From Candidatus Bathyarchaeota archaeon (GTDB lineage: Archaea; Thermoproteota; Bathyarchaeia; Bathyarchaeales; Bathycorpusculaceae), in NCBI GenBank assembly GCA_003164295.1, contig PLTA01000053.1, forward strand, positions 1-64,000: a DNA stretch of 64,000 nt, read 5' to 3'. The translations under genes and the position numbers were made by a program. The notes under the pieces are model-generated. The model was not told the origin of the DNA, ran no database searches, and worked only from the letters and a program-made list of their open reading frames with translations. This document shows, piece after piece, positions 54,401 to 62,322 of the stretch. The stretch's first letter is position 1. Every line of letters starts with the position of its first letter.

Positions 54401-55050
54401 ACGCTACCTACTACTTGAAAAAGAAAGGCACAACAATTTCCGAAGTGCAAGCTAAAGAAATGCTTGAAACCATCGATAATGCCATCGACCACTCAAACAA
54501 GATCATCAACGACCTTCTGGATTACGCGAGAGAGATACATCTGGAACTAACAGAATGCGCACCCCGCAAGCTCGTGGACGAAGCGTCGCAGATGATTCAA
54601 GTTCCAGACCGAATACAGATCGTAAACCATGTTCTTGAAGAGACCAAGGTTAAGGTCGACGCTGACAAGATGATGCGAGTTTTCATAAACCTCATAAAGA
54701 ATGCAGTTGACGCCATGCCTGAGAAAGGAACACTCGAAATCACAAGCCACAAAACAAAAGACAACGTAGAAATCTCTTTCGCCGACACAGGCAAGGGAAT
54801 ACCTGATGACGTTTTGCCGAAACTTTTTACGCCGCTATTCACGACTAAAGCGCAGGGCATGGGCTTTGGCTTAGCCATATGCAAACGCATCATAGAGGTG
54901 CATGGAGGCAGGATAAAGGTGGAAACAGCAGTTAACAAGGGAACAACGTTCACAATAACTTTGCCAGTTAAACCTAAGTTGGAGGTTGGAGGTGAAAAAA
55001 CATGGATAAACATGCCAGAATCCTTGTTGTCGACGACAACGAAAACATAA
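51487..55050 (+). CDS. hybrid REC-PAS(6)-HisKA histidine kinase
   Basis: 1187 residues from TTG, no membrane helix. The N-terminal receiver domain (about 32-150) has the acidic pair 'VLHVDDDPS' and the phospho-Asp in 'VVVSDYEMPQ'. Six PAS/PAC units follow, each ending in a D-I-T/S-x-R-K-like linker ('DISARKKS', 'DITERKQA', 'DITDRKVL'). HisKA has 'MVGHDLRNPLTGIK' and HATPase 'INLIKNAVDAMPEKG', 'DTGKGIPDD', 'GMGFGLAICKRI'. PAS 3 has a CPDCG motif, perhaps redox or metal-related. It overlaps the downstream response regulator. Confidence 0.93.
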   Translation: MNWVSQIQPVNQDKIVVEVVDLAPYNKRDVIRVLHVDDDPSIQEISKLILMDMGNFDIDNACCVDEACEKLSTGQYDVVVSDYEMPQKNGLDFLKEIREQKNDVAFIIFTGRGREDVAVKALNLGADRYLDKNGSPEAVYCELAHAINKIAERKKSKKALAQSELNYRRVVEKSLQGILITQTSPLRLVFANESMGNILGYSIEELKSLSPLGIAGLIYNEDKAVFFSRLESRIHGEPSDASLEFRAVRKNGSIVWLEAFASRIEYMEEPAVQGMFLDISARKKSDQVLREKEMRYRELADSLPDIVFEIDLNGKFTFLNQRAFEITGFTREDFEKGLNIFQLANPEEMQKGLENIQRSLDGKSHAPTEYTITRKNGTTFTGLIRASRCISENKVIGLRAIVIDITENKKNDFEIKQKNEALERVSESIGSGLAVIGKDYSVVWANKYLMDLGVAPNKKCYQNFNKSDTICPDCGAKKIFEQNASLAVHEYKTINSKGETVWIELRVTPLKDKDGNVTAALELAVPITERKLMQHALQESEEKFRTITSSVKDAIILVDDEAKVVYWNPAAEKTFGYSNVEAIGKDVHELIVPKTMCKEGRECIKTSVQQFANTGSGAFTNGNVELQGQRRDGTEFSVNISLTPIKLRGKWSVVGVVKDITERKQAEQKLQAAEKRYHALFNEAPLGVLVIDPQSTKPVEFNDVAHIQLGYSREEFSKLCISDFVKDKPDEINAYIAKMLQEGGDEFETKHSTKNGEIRNVLVNTRVVELEGKLFLYCVFHDITEIRKVQEALMESETQYRQLINVAQEGIWALDNKCQTVFVNPQMAKMLGYSESEMVGKNLFEFLDKTCIEKAKQVLGQFKQDAKGHFDCEFTRKNGSRIYVTIAVSEFKDDEGKPSGTLMMVSDITDRKVLEAKVNNYSKHLKSMVELRTTQLKAANEQLVKSERLAAIGELAGMVGHDLRNPLTGIKNATYYLKKKGTTISEVQAKEMLETIDNAIDHSNKIINDLLDYAREIHLELTECAPRKLVDEASQMIQVPDRIQIVNHVLEETKVKVDADKMMRVFINLIKNAVDAMPEKGTLEITSHKTKDNVEISFADTGKGIPDDVLPKLFTPLFTTKAQGMGFGLAICKRIIEVHGGRIKVETAVNKGTTFTITLPVKPKLEVGGEKTWINMPESLLSTTTKT

Positions 55051-55454
55051 GAAACACGGTGAAAACAATTCTGGAAGATGAAGGTTACATTGTGGACTTG
55101 GCAGCTACCGGAAGGGAAGAGATCAAAAGAACGGAAGAGACAGCATACAATGTGGCGCTTTTAGACATTCGCTTGCCTGATATGGAAGGTGTGGAATTGT
55201 TGAAGCTGATGAAGGATGCTGTTCCCAGAACCAGAAAGATAATGGTGACAGGCTACCCGTCAATGCAGAATGCGGTTGCCGCCTTAAATAAGAACGCTGA
55301 TGTCTACATGATTAAACCAGTGGACATTGAAACGCTTCTGAAGACCGTGAAAGAGCAGTTGCAACTGCAAGAAAACGAAAGAGAATTTAGCGAGCAAAAG
55401 GTAGCTGAATTCATCGAAACACGCGTAAAAGAGATGTCAACTGTCCACGTCTAA
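55002..55454 (+). CDS. stand-alone response regulator receiver protein
   Basis: 150 residues: acidic pocket 'ILVVDDNENIRN', phospho-Asp in 'VALLDIRLPDMEG', Thr in 'IMVTGYPS' and Lys in 'YMIKPVDI'. No DNA-binding output domain is present; the C-terminal 30 residues are helical. It overlaps the kinase gene by 49 bases in another frame, a strong sign of cotranslation. It is the obvious partner of the upstream kinase. Confidence 0.92.
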   Translation: MDKHARILVVDDNENIRNTVKTILEDEGYIVDLAATGREEIKRTEETAYNVALLDIRLPDMEGVELLKLMKDAVPRTRKIMVTGYPSMQNAVAALNKNADVYMIKPVDIETLLKTVKEQLQLQENEREFSEQKVAEFIETRVKEMSTVHV

Positions 55455-55505
55455 GCAGAATCAACAAACTCAATTTTTTATTCATTTGAGTTTTAGAAGC
55501 CTCAA

Positions 55506-55973
55506 TTAGAAATTTTCGTCACCATGGAGTCGCATTATCGCCCCTGACTTCCGCAGCAAACTAGTTAGAGTCCAATGCCAGCCTCTTTGCTCAGCGATTT
55601 GTTCGCCAAATTCTTTTTCTAAGCGTTTATTAATTCGCAAGATTCTGCGGCTAATTTGGTGACGCGCAACTTTGAATTGCTGAAGCTTTACAGGCAACTC
55701 TTTGGGCAATAGTCCTGGGCTACCAGCCTCAAATAGCAAACGCAAAATCTCCCGATCAATCTCATCTCTGCAAGCTACACGTTCAATCACCGATTGTTCA
55801 AAATTGAAAGACCCCTTCAGACCAGCAAAAATAGTACGCAGCATAAGCTTAACCTCTTCAACTTCTGATAGCGTCTGTTTGAGAAGCTGCTGATTGTACT
55901 TTAAACGCCCTATCTTATCGCTCTGGCTACGCTTCTTTTTCTGGTTCTGAAAAGAATTTATGTTTTCTTCCAT
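55506..55973 (-). CDS. helical hypothetical protein with HTH-like end
   Basis: About 155 residues from ATG 55973; a longer in-frame start at 56090 gives a poor N-terminus. A long Leu-rich helix ('NQQLLKQTLSEVEEVKLMLR') is followed by a possible winged helix ('EILRLLFEAGSPGLLPKELP', 'RHQISRRILRINKRLEKEFG'). It is the last gene before the tRNA and the end of the element. Not recognised. Confidence 0.6.
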   Translation of the reverse strand: MEENINSFQNQKKKRSQSDKIGRLKYNQQLLKQTLSEVEEVKLMLRTIFAGLKGSFNFEQSVIERVACRDEIDREILRLLFEAGSPGLLPKELPVKLQQFKVARHQISRRILRINKRLEKEFGEQIAEQRGWHWTLTSLLRKSGAIMRLHGDENF

Positions 55974-56090
55974 GTCAAAATGCACACTCCAAAAATTCTT
56001 GTCCATGAACATAGGGCAAAATTGATAGTGGGTAATCAGGGACCAACCAGTTACAGAAAAGCGACTTGTAAAAGCACGGACTTTTTCCAT

Positions 56091-56479
56091 GCTTTAAGGT
56101 ATGCGCAAAAATTGCTTTTGAGGAAACAAAAAATGGAAGGATTGCTGCGGAGGATAAGCGGACATTGTGGCGATGATAGGAAAAACAGGGGTAGATAGGC
56201 CACTTACAAATCCCAGAGACTCTCCACCATAGGAGTGGACAAAAAACTAATTGTCGGTTTTGGTTCTGTCGTTGCACCTCACGAACCATTTGAAAAAAAG
56301 AGCTGGCGACGAATTACCATAATCGGGTAAATTAGTGACTATGGACACATCTAAAAAGTATAACAAAAGACAAAAATAGCCAATCATCCCTCTTCTACTG
56401 ACCGCAGCATAAGTTGACCACATAGCAAAAATAAAAAAAAAGCTGCTTGTCAAGGGAAAAAATAGGTAGAGACACCCTT
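56091..56479. other. intergenic region before tRNA-Ser
   Basis: No gene supported. An AT-rich stretch with AAAAAATAGG at about 56455-56465 lies 15-25 bases before the tRNA and could serve as its promoter. An apparent minus-strand ORF here reads through the tRNA and is not real. Confidence 0.45.
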
Positions 56480-56500
56480 GCGGGATTGCCCTAGCCTGGT
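56479..56500 (+). other. right attachment site within tRNA-Ser
   Basis: Identical over 22 bases to 21359-21380. It covers one base upstream and nucleotides 1-21 of the tRNA-Ser gene. Element integration here leaves the tRNA complete, with its 5' part and promoter supplied by the element. Confidence 0.8.
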
Positions 56501-56566
56501 AGGGGGCAGGCCTGCTAAGTCTGTGGTCGAAAGGCCGCGTGGGTTCAAATCCCACATCCCGCGCCA
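56480..56566 (+). tRNA. tRNA-Ser (anticodon GCT), CCA encoded
   Basis: The acceptor stem GCGGGAT pairs with ATCCCGC (56556-56562), discriminator G, then CCA at 56564-56566. The anticodon stem is CAGGC/GTCTG with the loop CTGCTAA, so the anticodon is GCT (codons AGC/AGU). A long variable arm (TGGTCGAAAGGCCGC) is as expected for Ser. T-arm: GTGGG-TTCAAAT-CCCAC. Its 5' 21 bases are the att core of the element. Confidence 0.95.
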
Positions 56567-56640
56567 TTTCCACGGGTTATTTCATTCCAGCAACACAGTT
56601 TATAAGCAAAACACTCCACAGTAGCTCAGGACGCAGAGGT

Positions 56641-57879
56641 ATGATTATGGATCCGCGCAGACAAGATTGGCTAAACAGAGTCTACCGCCGTAGTCACTCA
56701 TACAACAGCATGCACGCAGTCGAGATGGCGCTGCGCGCATTTGACAGAAAAACCGGCGAACCAACAGAAGCCATTATTTTGAAAGTAAAAAGTAGCCAAC
56801 TTGATGTTTACGAGACCTTAGACAAGTCGTCGCCTCACTCGACAAATCAGAAGGCAGCCCAAGCACAATAACCGGATACGTCAATCGAGTAACAAGGTAT
56901 TTTGCCTTCAACGACGTGGTTATAGATCCTGTACGTTTTAGGGCTAAAGTGGTTATGCCGCGAGTCGAAGATCCAGATGATCGCGCACCAACTCTTGAAG
57001 AGCTAAGAGGCATTCTGTCCTGGGGGAAAATGAGAACTAAAACTTTGATTATCGTAATGGCGACTTCGGGAATGCGCCTTGGCGAAGCCAAGGCGCTTAA
57101 AATCGGAAACATAGAGTTTGATTCAAGGCCCAGAAGAATTACACTTTCCCCAAAAGTTGCAAAGAAAACAGGAAAAGGCAGAACCGTCTATATCACTGAC
57201 GAGGCAACCGAATACCTCAAAAGATATCTGGAGGAACGAAATAACGTTGACCCTTTGGGTTTTTCCTTCAGAAGCAAATCAACACGACCACATGAGCGAA
57301 GACCGTGCATGGAGTACAATAACTGAATGCATTGAAAAAGCAGGTCTTGGCAAAAGCAAAGAAACGACAACGTGTGGGAGAAGAAAAATTCATCCTTACA
57401 GTCTACGTAAATTCTTTTTTTCAAAAGCAGAGGGCGTTATAGGTGAAACTGCAGCTCACGCAATGATGGGTCATGGTTCTTATCAGCAGACTTACTATCG
57501 ACGTACCGAAGAAGAAAAGTCTAAAGATTATCTCAAATGTATGCCGTATCTTTCGATTTTCAAAGATAATGTGGATTTAAGAAACGTGACGAATGAAGCA
57601 GCTTTAGCTGCAATCCGGGCTTTTGCTGAAGCATATGGCATTGATCCTTTGCGAGTAAAGATTGAGAAACAGAAAGAAACAGGGAAAGAACCAACAACAG
57701 ATGAGGAAATTGCTGCTATTCAAAATGAAATCAAAAAACTCCGAGCCAAAGAAAGTGAACCCAAAACAATTGTAAACGAGAACGAACTGCAACAATACCT
57801 TGCCAAAGGTTGGGATGTCAGTACAGTTCTACCAAGCGGGAAAATCGTGATAACCAAAATTAATCAAACGGTTCCTTGA
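56641..57879 (+). pseudogene. second tyrosine recombinase, two frameshifts
   Basis: It begins 78 bases after the tRNA 3' end. The N-terminal domain reads to 'LDVYETLDK', shifts near 56823 to 'VVASLDKSEGSPSTITGYVN', then Arg-I 'MATSGMRLGEAKALK'. It shifts again near 57290 before 'HPYSLRKFFFSKAEG', 'AHAMMGHGSYQQTYYRRTEE' (His and Tyr). The C-terminal module 'LQQYLAKGWDVSTVLPSGKI' resembles that of the intact integrase at 21.4 kb, but the core is from a different subfamily. It is probably a relic of an earlier integration at this tRNA. Confidence 0.82.
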
Positions 57880-57971
57880 ATATATTTCAAGGATCCCCTT
57901 TGAGACACATTCAATTGTACCCAGCGACAACTTCCTGTCAAGGAGGCATAGTATCGAGTAACTCTGATTGT

Positions 57972-58001
57972 ACGGATGTTAACGTCCGAGTAACGCATTT
58001 T
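57972..58001 (+). terminator. hairpin followed by T-run
   Basis: CGGATG-TTAA-CGTCCG forms a six-base stem with one G-T pair, followed by AGTAACGCATTTTTTT. It lies about 90 bases after the end of the broken integrase. 57880-58164 has no gene. Confidence 0.45.
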
Positions 58002-58164
58002 TTTAATGTTTGGTGTCATGATTTTATACTACCTACAGCGTCACAAAACCTGTAAACAAATTTTTAATTCATTCTAGGGCTTTCAAATAAAACGGAGATT
58101 TTTTTTGTTGCAGTCTTTCCGATATCTTTTGCTGTCCTCTCGATGAAATGTGCTCTCCCGTCTT

Positions 58165-58368
58165 TCAGCTTACACTTGAAAACCTTATGAGTTTAAGCCA
58201 TATCGGTAGTTTTGCTAAGAACGCTTCGGCACTCAGCAAATCATCTTCGCCAATAAAGACTACTTGAAGAGGCGATCCCTGCGGAAAATTGTTCTCAACA
58301 AAAGCCTTCAACTTTGACATGTCGACTGTTCTGAGTTTATAGGAATCCGTTTTTCGCAATGCTTGCAT
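58165..58368 (-). CDS. small hypothetical protein
   Basis: 67 residues. 'LKAFVENNFPQGSPLQVVFI' and 'GEDDLLSAEAFLAKLPIWLK' look like a small alpha/beta domain of the kind found in archaeal genomes. The ATG at 58368 is plausible. Function unknown. Confidence 0.5.
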   Translation of the reverse strand: MQALRKTDSYKLRTVDMSKLKAFVENNFPQGSPLQVVFIGEDDLLSAEAFLAKLPIWLKLIRFSSVS

Positions 58369-58786
58369 TTGTTTTGTATTATTTTATGTTTGGACTTTTC
58401 CCCATGAGAAGACAGAAGAACTTTTACGTTCTTGAAATCACCATCGACTCGACTCTATTTGGATCAGCTCTGACCCCGAGACTATGGTAAGTCCACTGGG
58501 TCTCAGACCCAAATCAGACTGTTGACGTGTTTATTGCCGCGCTTGCCGGTGGACTGTCAATTGTATTGTTGATTTTGTCAAGCAAACTAATTAGAAGAGA
58601 AAAAAATGCTTCCATAAAAAATATCGGACGAACAACATCGCCTTCCCCGTTTTTCAGCTTTTTCATATGGGATTTAAATGTGGCTGTAAACCTGACATCC
58701 CACGCTTTTTCAATTTTGTGCTTTCAAACGTTTATTTTTTTTTAAATTTTCCTTTTTCTTGCTCAATTAACGGCTTTTTTCAAACA
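58369..58786. other. intergenic region
   Basis: Contains GGGTCTCAGACCC at about 58497, a perfect short palindrome. A plus-strand ORF at 58527-58745 begins with a hydrophobic helix but then loses all coding character. No gene is called. Confidence 0.35.
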
Positions 58787-60019
58787 TTATTTTTCGCCAA
58801 TTGTTTCAGATTTATTTTGTTTTCTGAAAATTATAACTAAGGGTACGGTTACAACTGAAATTGCCGCTGAAATAATAAAAACTAATCCATCAAAGCCAAC
58901 TGACACACCAAAAGAAAAAGCGCTCGCAGCAAAAACAGGCGAAATTGTTTGTGCAAGACCTGCAATTGCCCAAGCAACCCCCAAACTTCCTCCTTGAGCA
59001 TCTTTAGGAGTATTCAAAGAAATCAATGTGTTAAGCGTAACAATCTGAATTCCAAAACCAAAAGAAATCAACGCGGCAACCACAAAGAGAAACGTCAGAT
59101 TTCCAACGGTAGCTAAAACTAAAAGTCCAACGAAAAGAACTCCAATTCCCAGCAATGTCATGTTTAGTCGGCTGAGCCTTTTGCTAAGGGCTGGCAGAAG
59201 GACTGCTTGGGTTAAGACGCTTATGCCACCGACAAAAAAGAAAACCAATCCCGTTTGAAATGAACCAAAACCGAAAACAGCTTTTAACCAAGGTGAAAGC
59301 GATGCCTGAAGAAAAACAAACGCAACAAAAAACAGAAAGTAAATTCCTAAAAGTAAAGCTATTTTCTGCTTCCTCAGAACAGCCAACAGAGCTCGGAAGG
59401 AAAGCACAGTTTTCTTTGTATTGAAACTTGTTGGTTCCGGTAGTCGGAAATAAGCTACAATCAGATTTGTTAATGCTAAGCCTGAAGCAAGAAAAGATGG
59501 AATACCGTAGCCAAAGAGGCTGCTTAGTGTTCCGCCGATGGCTGGTCCTAAAATGAATGCGGTGCCTGCAGCTGCTCCAAGGTACCCTAGGTACTTTAGC
59601 CTTTGGTTTGGTGTTGTAACATCAGCAACATAGGCTTGCGCAACAGGTACAGTTGCAGCAGTAGTTCCCGAGAGCATTCTGCCAACAAAAAGTAGCCAAA
59701 TCACATGTGCAGAGCCAAAAAGGAAGTAAGCTATGCTGGCAACCGCCAACGCTATGAGGAGGATCTTTCTTCTTCCATAACGGTCACTTAGCCTAGCGAC
59801 TACTGGCGTGAAAATGAAAGACATAGCACTGTATGACGCCAGTAGAATCCCATATAGAAGAGCTGAACCGCCCAGGGAAAGCACATAAAAATAAAGGTAA
59901 GGTACAACAATGGCGAAGCCTAAATTATCAAGAAAAACCACGAGGAAAAGAACACTAAAAGCCGATCTTCGGGCAAAAACACCGCTGGCTTCGCGTTTTT
60001 CATTCATCAAAAATTCCAC
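58787..60019 (-). CDS. major facilitator superfamily transporter
   Basis: 410 residues with about 12 transmembrane helices. The loop 2-3 signature 'ARLSDRYGRRKILLI' is clear, and 'GRMLSGTTAATVPVAQAYVA' lies in helix 4, as in drug-efflux-type (DHA1) MFS proteins. The N-terminal tail has several basic residues. The substrate is unknown; export of small molecules or drugs is the commonest role in this group. It is monocistronic. Confidence 0.9.
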   Translation of the reverse strand: MEFLMNEKREASGVFARRSAFSVLFLVVFLDNLGFAIVVPYLYFYVLSLGGSALLYGILLASYSAMSFIFTPVVARLSDRYGRRKILLIALAVASIAYFLFGSAHVIWLLFVGRMLSGTTAATVPVAQAYVADVTTPNQRLKYLGYLGAAAGTAFILGPAIGGTLSSLFGYGIPSFLASGLALTNLIVAYFRLPEPTSFNTKKTVLSFRALLAVLRKQKIALLLGIYFLFFVAFVFLQASLSPWLKAVFGFGSFQTGLVFFFVGGISVLTQAVLLPALSKRLSRLNMTLLGIGVLFVGLLVLATVGNLTFLFVVAALISFGFGIQIVTLNTLISLNTPKDAQGGSLGVAWAIAGLAQTISPVFAASAFSFGVSVGFDGLVFIISAAISVVTVPLVIIFRKQNKSETIGEK

Positions 60020-60372
60020 TATAACAATTTAATAAGATTAAGCAAATAAGCGTTTTCAAGAATAGTTATCCCAAAGTTACAGATAGCCTTACTCAAACGC
60101 GATGAACCAAGTCTAGACGGCTTCGCATTAGACGTCACATTTGAACCGGTATCCAACAAATTTAATTCACTTTTTACTTACCCTCCATTACGGAACAGTT
60201 GCAATTCTGAAAATAACATTGTTAATTTTGCTTCTTTTGGTTTCAATCTACAGCAGGACTATTAGAAGAAAGTCCTACTTCGAACAAAATAATAATAAAA
60301 AAACGTAATTGCAATTAAACAGGAAAATCTAGAAATGGTTTCAAATCGGTTACTCTTTGATGCTTTAGCGAT
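60020..60372. other. intergenic region
   Basis: No gene supported. AT-rich with the run AAAATAATAATAAAAAAAC near 60285-60305. Both flanking genes are on the minus strand, so it includes the MFS promoter. Confidence 0.4.
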
Positions 60373-60876
60373 TTATTGATGCTGTTTAATGAATTTTGAA
60401 AGGTTCACGATTTCAAGGTCGCCTTTACATTTGGGACAAGTACTTTGCATTTCGGGTGATTTTGCCCCTATTTTTATTGGTGCTCCGCAATGACAACAAT
60501 AATACGTTAGAGTTTGTCCTTTGTCCGCAAGTTTTTTGACAAGGGCAGCCGTTTCTTTTTGTGGTTCTGTTAATTCTTTCTCTTTCTTTTTAGAGGTCCC
60601 TTTCTTTTCGGTAGAAAAGTTTTTGCAGTTTTCCGCTTCAATAAAATATGTCGCATAGCCTACCTTTGCGGGGGCTAAGGTTTTTCCTGTTTTCTGGCAG
60701 GATTCTTCATCAAAGAAGCTGCAGTCTTCGCAAGTCTTTTTTTGATCATACTGTTTCTGAAGTTTCCAATAGCAATCTGCACAATACATTTGCTCATTGT
60801 TGTTTACGTTCACAGTTAAACCTGAGCCTGAGAATGATTTCTTGCAACCGCCACATTCAAACCGCATAGCATTCAC
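60373..60876 (-). CDS. multi-zinc-ribbon protein (LIM-like plus rubredoxin-like)
   Basis: 167 residues. Cys pairs: 'FECGGCKKSF', 'YCADCYWKL', 'TCEDCSFFDEESC', 'YYCCHCGAPI' and 'STCPKCKGDLE'. This gives an N-terminal LIM-like finger, a central Cys cluster and a C-terminal ribbon, joined by a Lys/Glu-rich linker (about 90-115). It is probably a scaffold or nucleic-acid binding protein. ATG 60867 (M-R-F-E-C) is also a possible start. Confidence 0.7.
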   Translation of the reverse strand: MNAMRFECGGCKKSFSGSGLTVNVNNNEQMYCADCYWKLQKQYDQKKTCEDCSFFDEESCQKTGKTLAPAKVGYATYFIEAENCKNFSTEKKGTSKKKEKELTEPQKETAALVKKLADKGQTLTYYCCHCGAPIKIGAKSPEMQSTCPKCKGDLEIVNLSKFIKQHQ

Positions 60877-61134
60877 GTTGGAAGTTACTATTTGCTTTGC
60901 TTTTATTTATTGTTTAATTAGGCAGTAGCTATTTTTCAAAGGATTATTGAAATATTGGGAGTACCCTCAGAACTCCCTAAGAAAAATGTGAGTTAATCTA
61001 AGGTGCCGTTTTAGAATTGAAAACTTCATTTATCGGGTAGGCACTCCAATAAGTGTTGACGACGTTAATACCAAAACAAGTAACAAAACAATTCTTAAAT
61101 ATCATAATCGATGAAGCCTAATTACCAGTAAAAG

Positions 61135-61377
61135 TCAGGCCTCAGCTAATACACCTACTATTTTTATTTTTTCCATTATCTCATCACCATGAGGAGCAAT
61201 ATCCATCGCCATAGTCAAATCTTGACCAGCTTCATGCCCCAAATGGTCACCATCCAACCATTGACTAGATTCAGTTACATCATACACTTTTCCTCTGTAA
61301 CCTACATACGCAGGCTTGCCGCCTTTCCCATTATAACTACTTAATTCTTCCACCGTAAATTTTCTTGACGCTTCCAA
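61135..61377 (-). CDS. cytochrome b5-like heme/steroid-binding domain protein
   Basis: 80 residues: 'FTVEELSSYNGKGGKPAYVG' and 'YRGKVYDVTESSQWLDGDHL' are the typical opening of b5-type domains ('F...eL..yNG..g.P.yva..G.VYDvt.s..W'). 'GHEAGQDLTMAM' and 'APHGDEIM' follow. The canonical HPGG heme loop is not present; the His residues in 'DHLGHEAG' and 'APHG' are candidates. Small proteins of this type in archaea and Firmicutes have no assigned function. Confidence 0.85.
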   Translation of the reverse strand: MEASRKFTVEELSSYNGKGGKPAYVGYRGKVYDVTESSQWLDGDHLGHEAGQDLTMAMDIAPHGDEIMEKIKIVGVLAEA

Positions 61378-61514
61378 GTTCTCGCTTCCTTGATTTTTAA
61401 TTGTACTATTTTGCTTTCGATGCTATAACTTTCTGTGACTGTGAAATAGCAACCACATTAACTGTTCTTCGCATACTCATTAAAATTAAAGCTTAGTTAT
61501 CTACCTTTACCTGC

Positions 61515-62138
61515 CTAACCAAAGGTTCTGAAGAGAAATACTAAATGATCTAAGGCAGCGAAATGTGTTATTCCAGTTAAAATGTATTGAACTGCGATTG
61601 CAGCAATGAGTAACGCCATGACTCTAGCGATTACTAGCGAACCGGTTTTGCCCAAAAACTTGTAAATCCCGTTTATGAACCTAAGAATAATCCATGTCAG
61701 GGACAAAACGATTAAAACCGCTAAAATCGCTGTTTCAGTTCCGTAAACTTGAAGATTAAATATTGTTGTGGTGATAGCTCCAGGTCCAACAAGAAGAGGA
61801 ATGGCAATAGGAACCGCGCCTAAGCTTTCTGGAGATGAATCAGTGGTTTCACGTGTGCCAGAAATTAAAATCCTTATGGCTATAATTAGTAAAAGAATGC
61901 CGCCCGCAACTTCAAAACTGTAAATTGAAAGCCCAAAGATCGATAAAATTTCTTGACCTGTGAAAGCAAAAACAAGCAGCAAAATTACGCCAACGAGCAC
62001 TGCTGTATTAAATACTTTCTTTTTCTGTGCATCAGGCACATTTTGGGTTAAGCCTATAAAGATTGGAATGTTGCCTAAAGGGTCAACTATTATGAATAAA
62101 GCAATAATTCCCTTAACTAGATCAGTGACGAAATCCAA
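61515..62138 (-). CDS. MarC family integral membrane protein
   Basis: About 207 residues with six transmembrane helices. 'IIALFIIVDPLGNIPIFIGL' is the MarC signature, repeated in the second half as 'AIPLLVGPGAITTTIFNLQV'. The TTG at 62138 is favoured because GGAG lies 8 bases upstream; ATG 62198 would add a polar N-terminus. The family's transport function is uncertain despite the name. Confidence 0.88.
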   Translation of the reverse strand: MDFVTDLVKGIIALFIIVDPLGNIPIFIGLTQNVPDAQKKKVFNTAVLVGVILLLVFAFTGQEILSIFGLSIYSFEVAGGILLLIIAIRILISGTRETTDSSPESLGAVPIAIPLLVGPGAITTTIFNLQVYGTETAILAVLIVLSLTWIILRFINGIYKFLGKTGSLVIARVMALLIAAIAVQYILTGITHFAALDHLVFLFRTFG

Positions 62139-62322
62139 GCAAACATTCTCCGAGTTTACCCTACTCTTGCTATTGAATCGATAAAAATGTAACGGCATTA
62201 AACATTCATTGCTTAAAAAAAATTAACCCATCCGAATTAAAAATTAAACAGAAGAATAGAAAGGCTCATCATAAAAAGTTTTAATGAACTCTGAGTCTCC
62301 TTCACATCGGCAAAATCTTCAA

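Noticed and set aside
56247..56573. Minus-strand ORF containing ARDVGFEPTRPFDHRLSR
   Set aside because: It is the antisense translation of the tRNA-Ser gene, a well-known annotation artefact.
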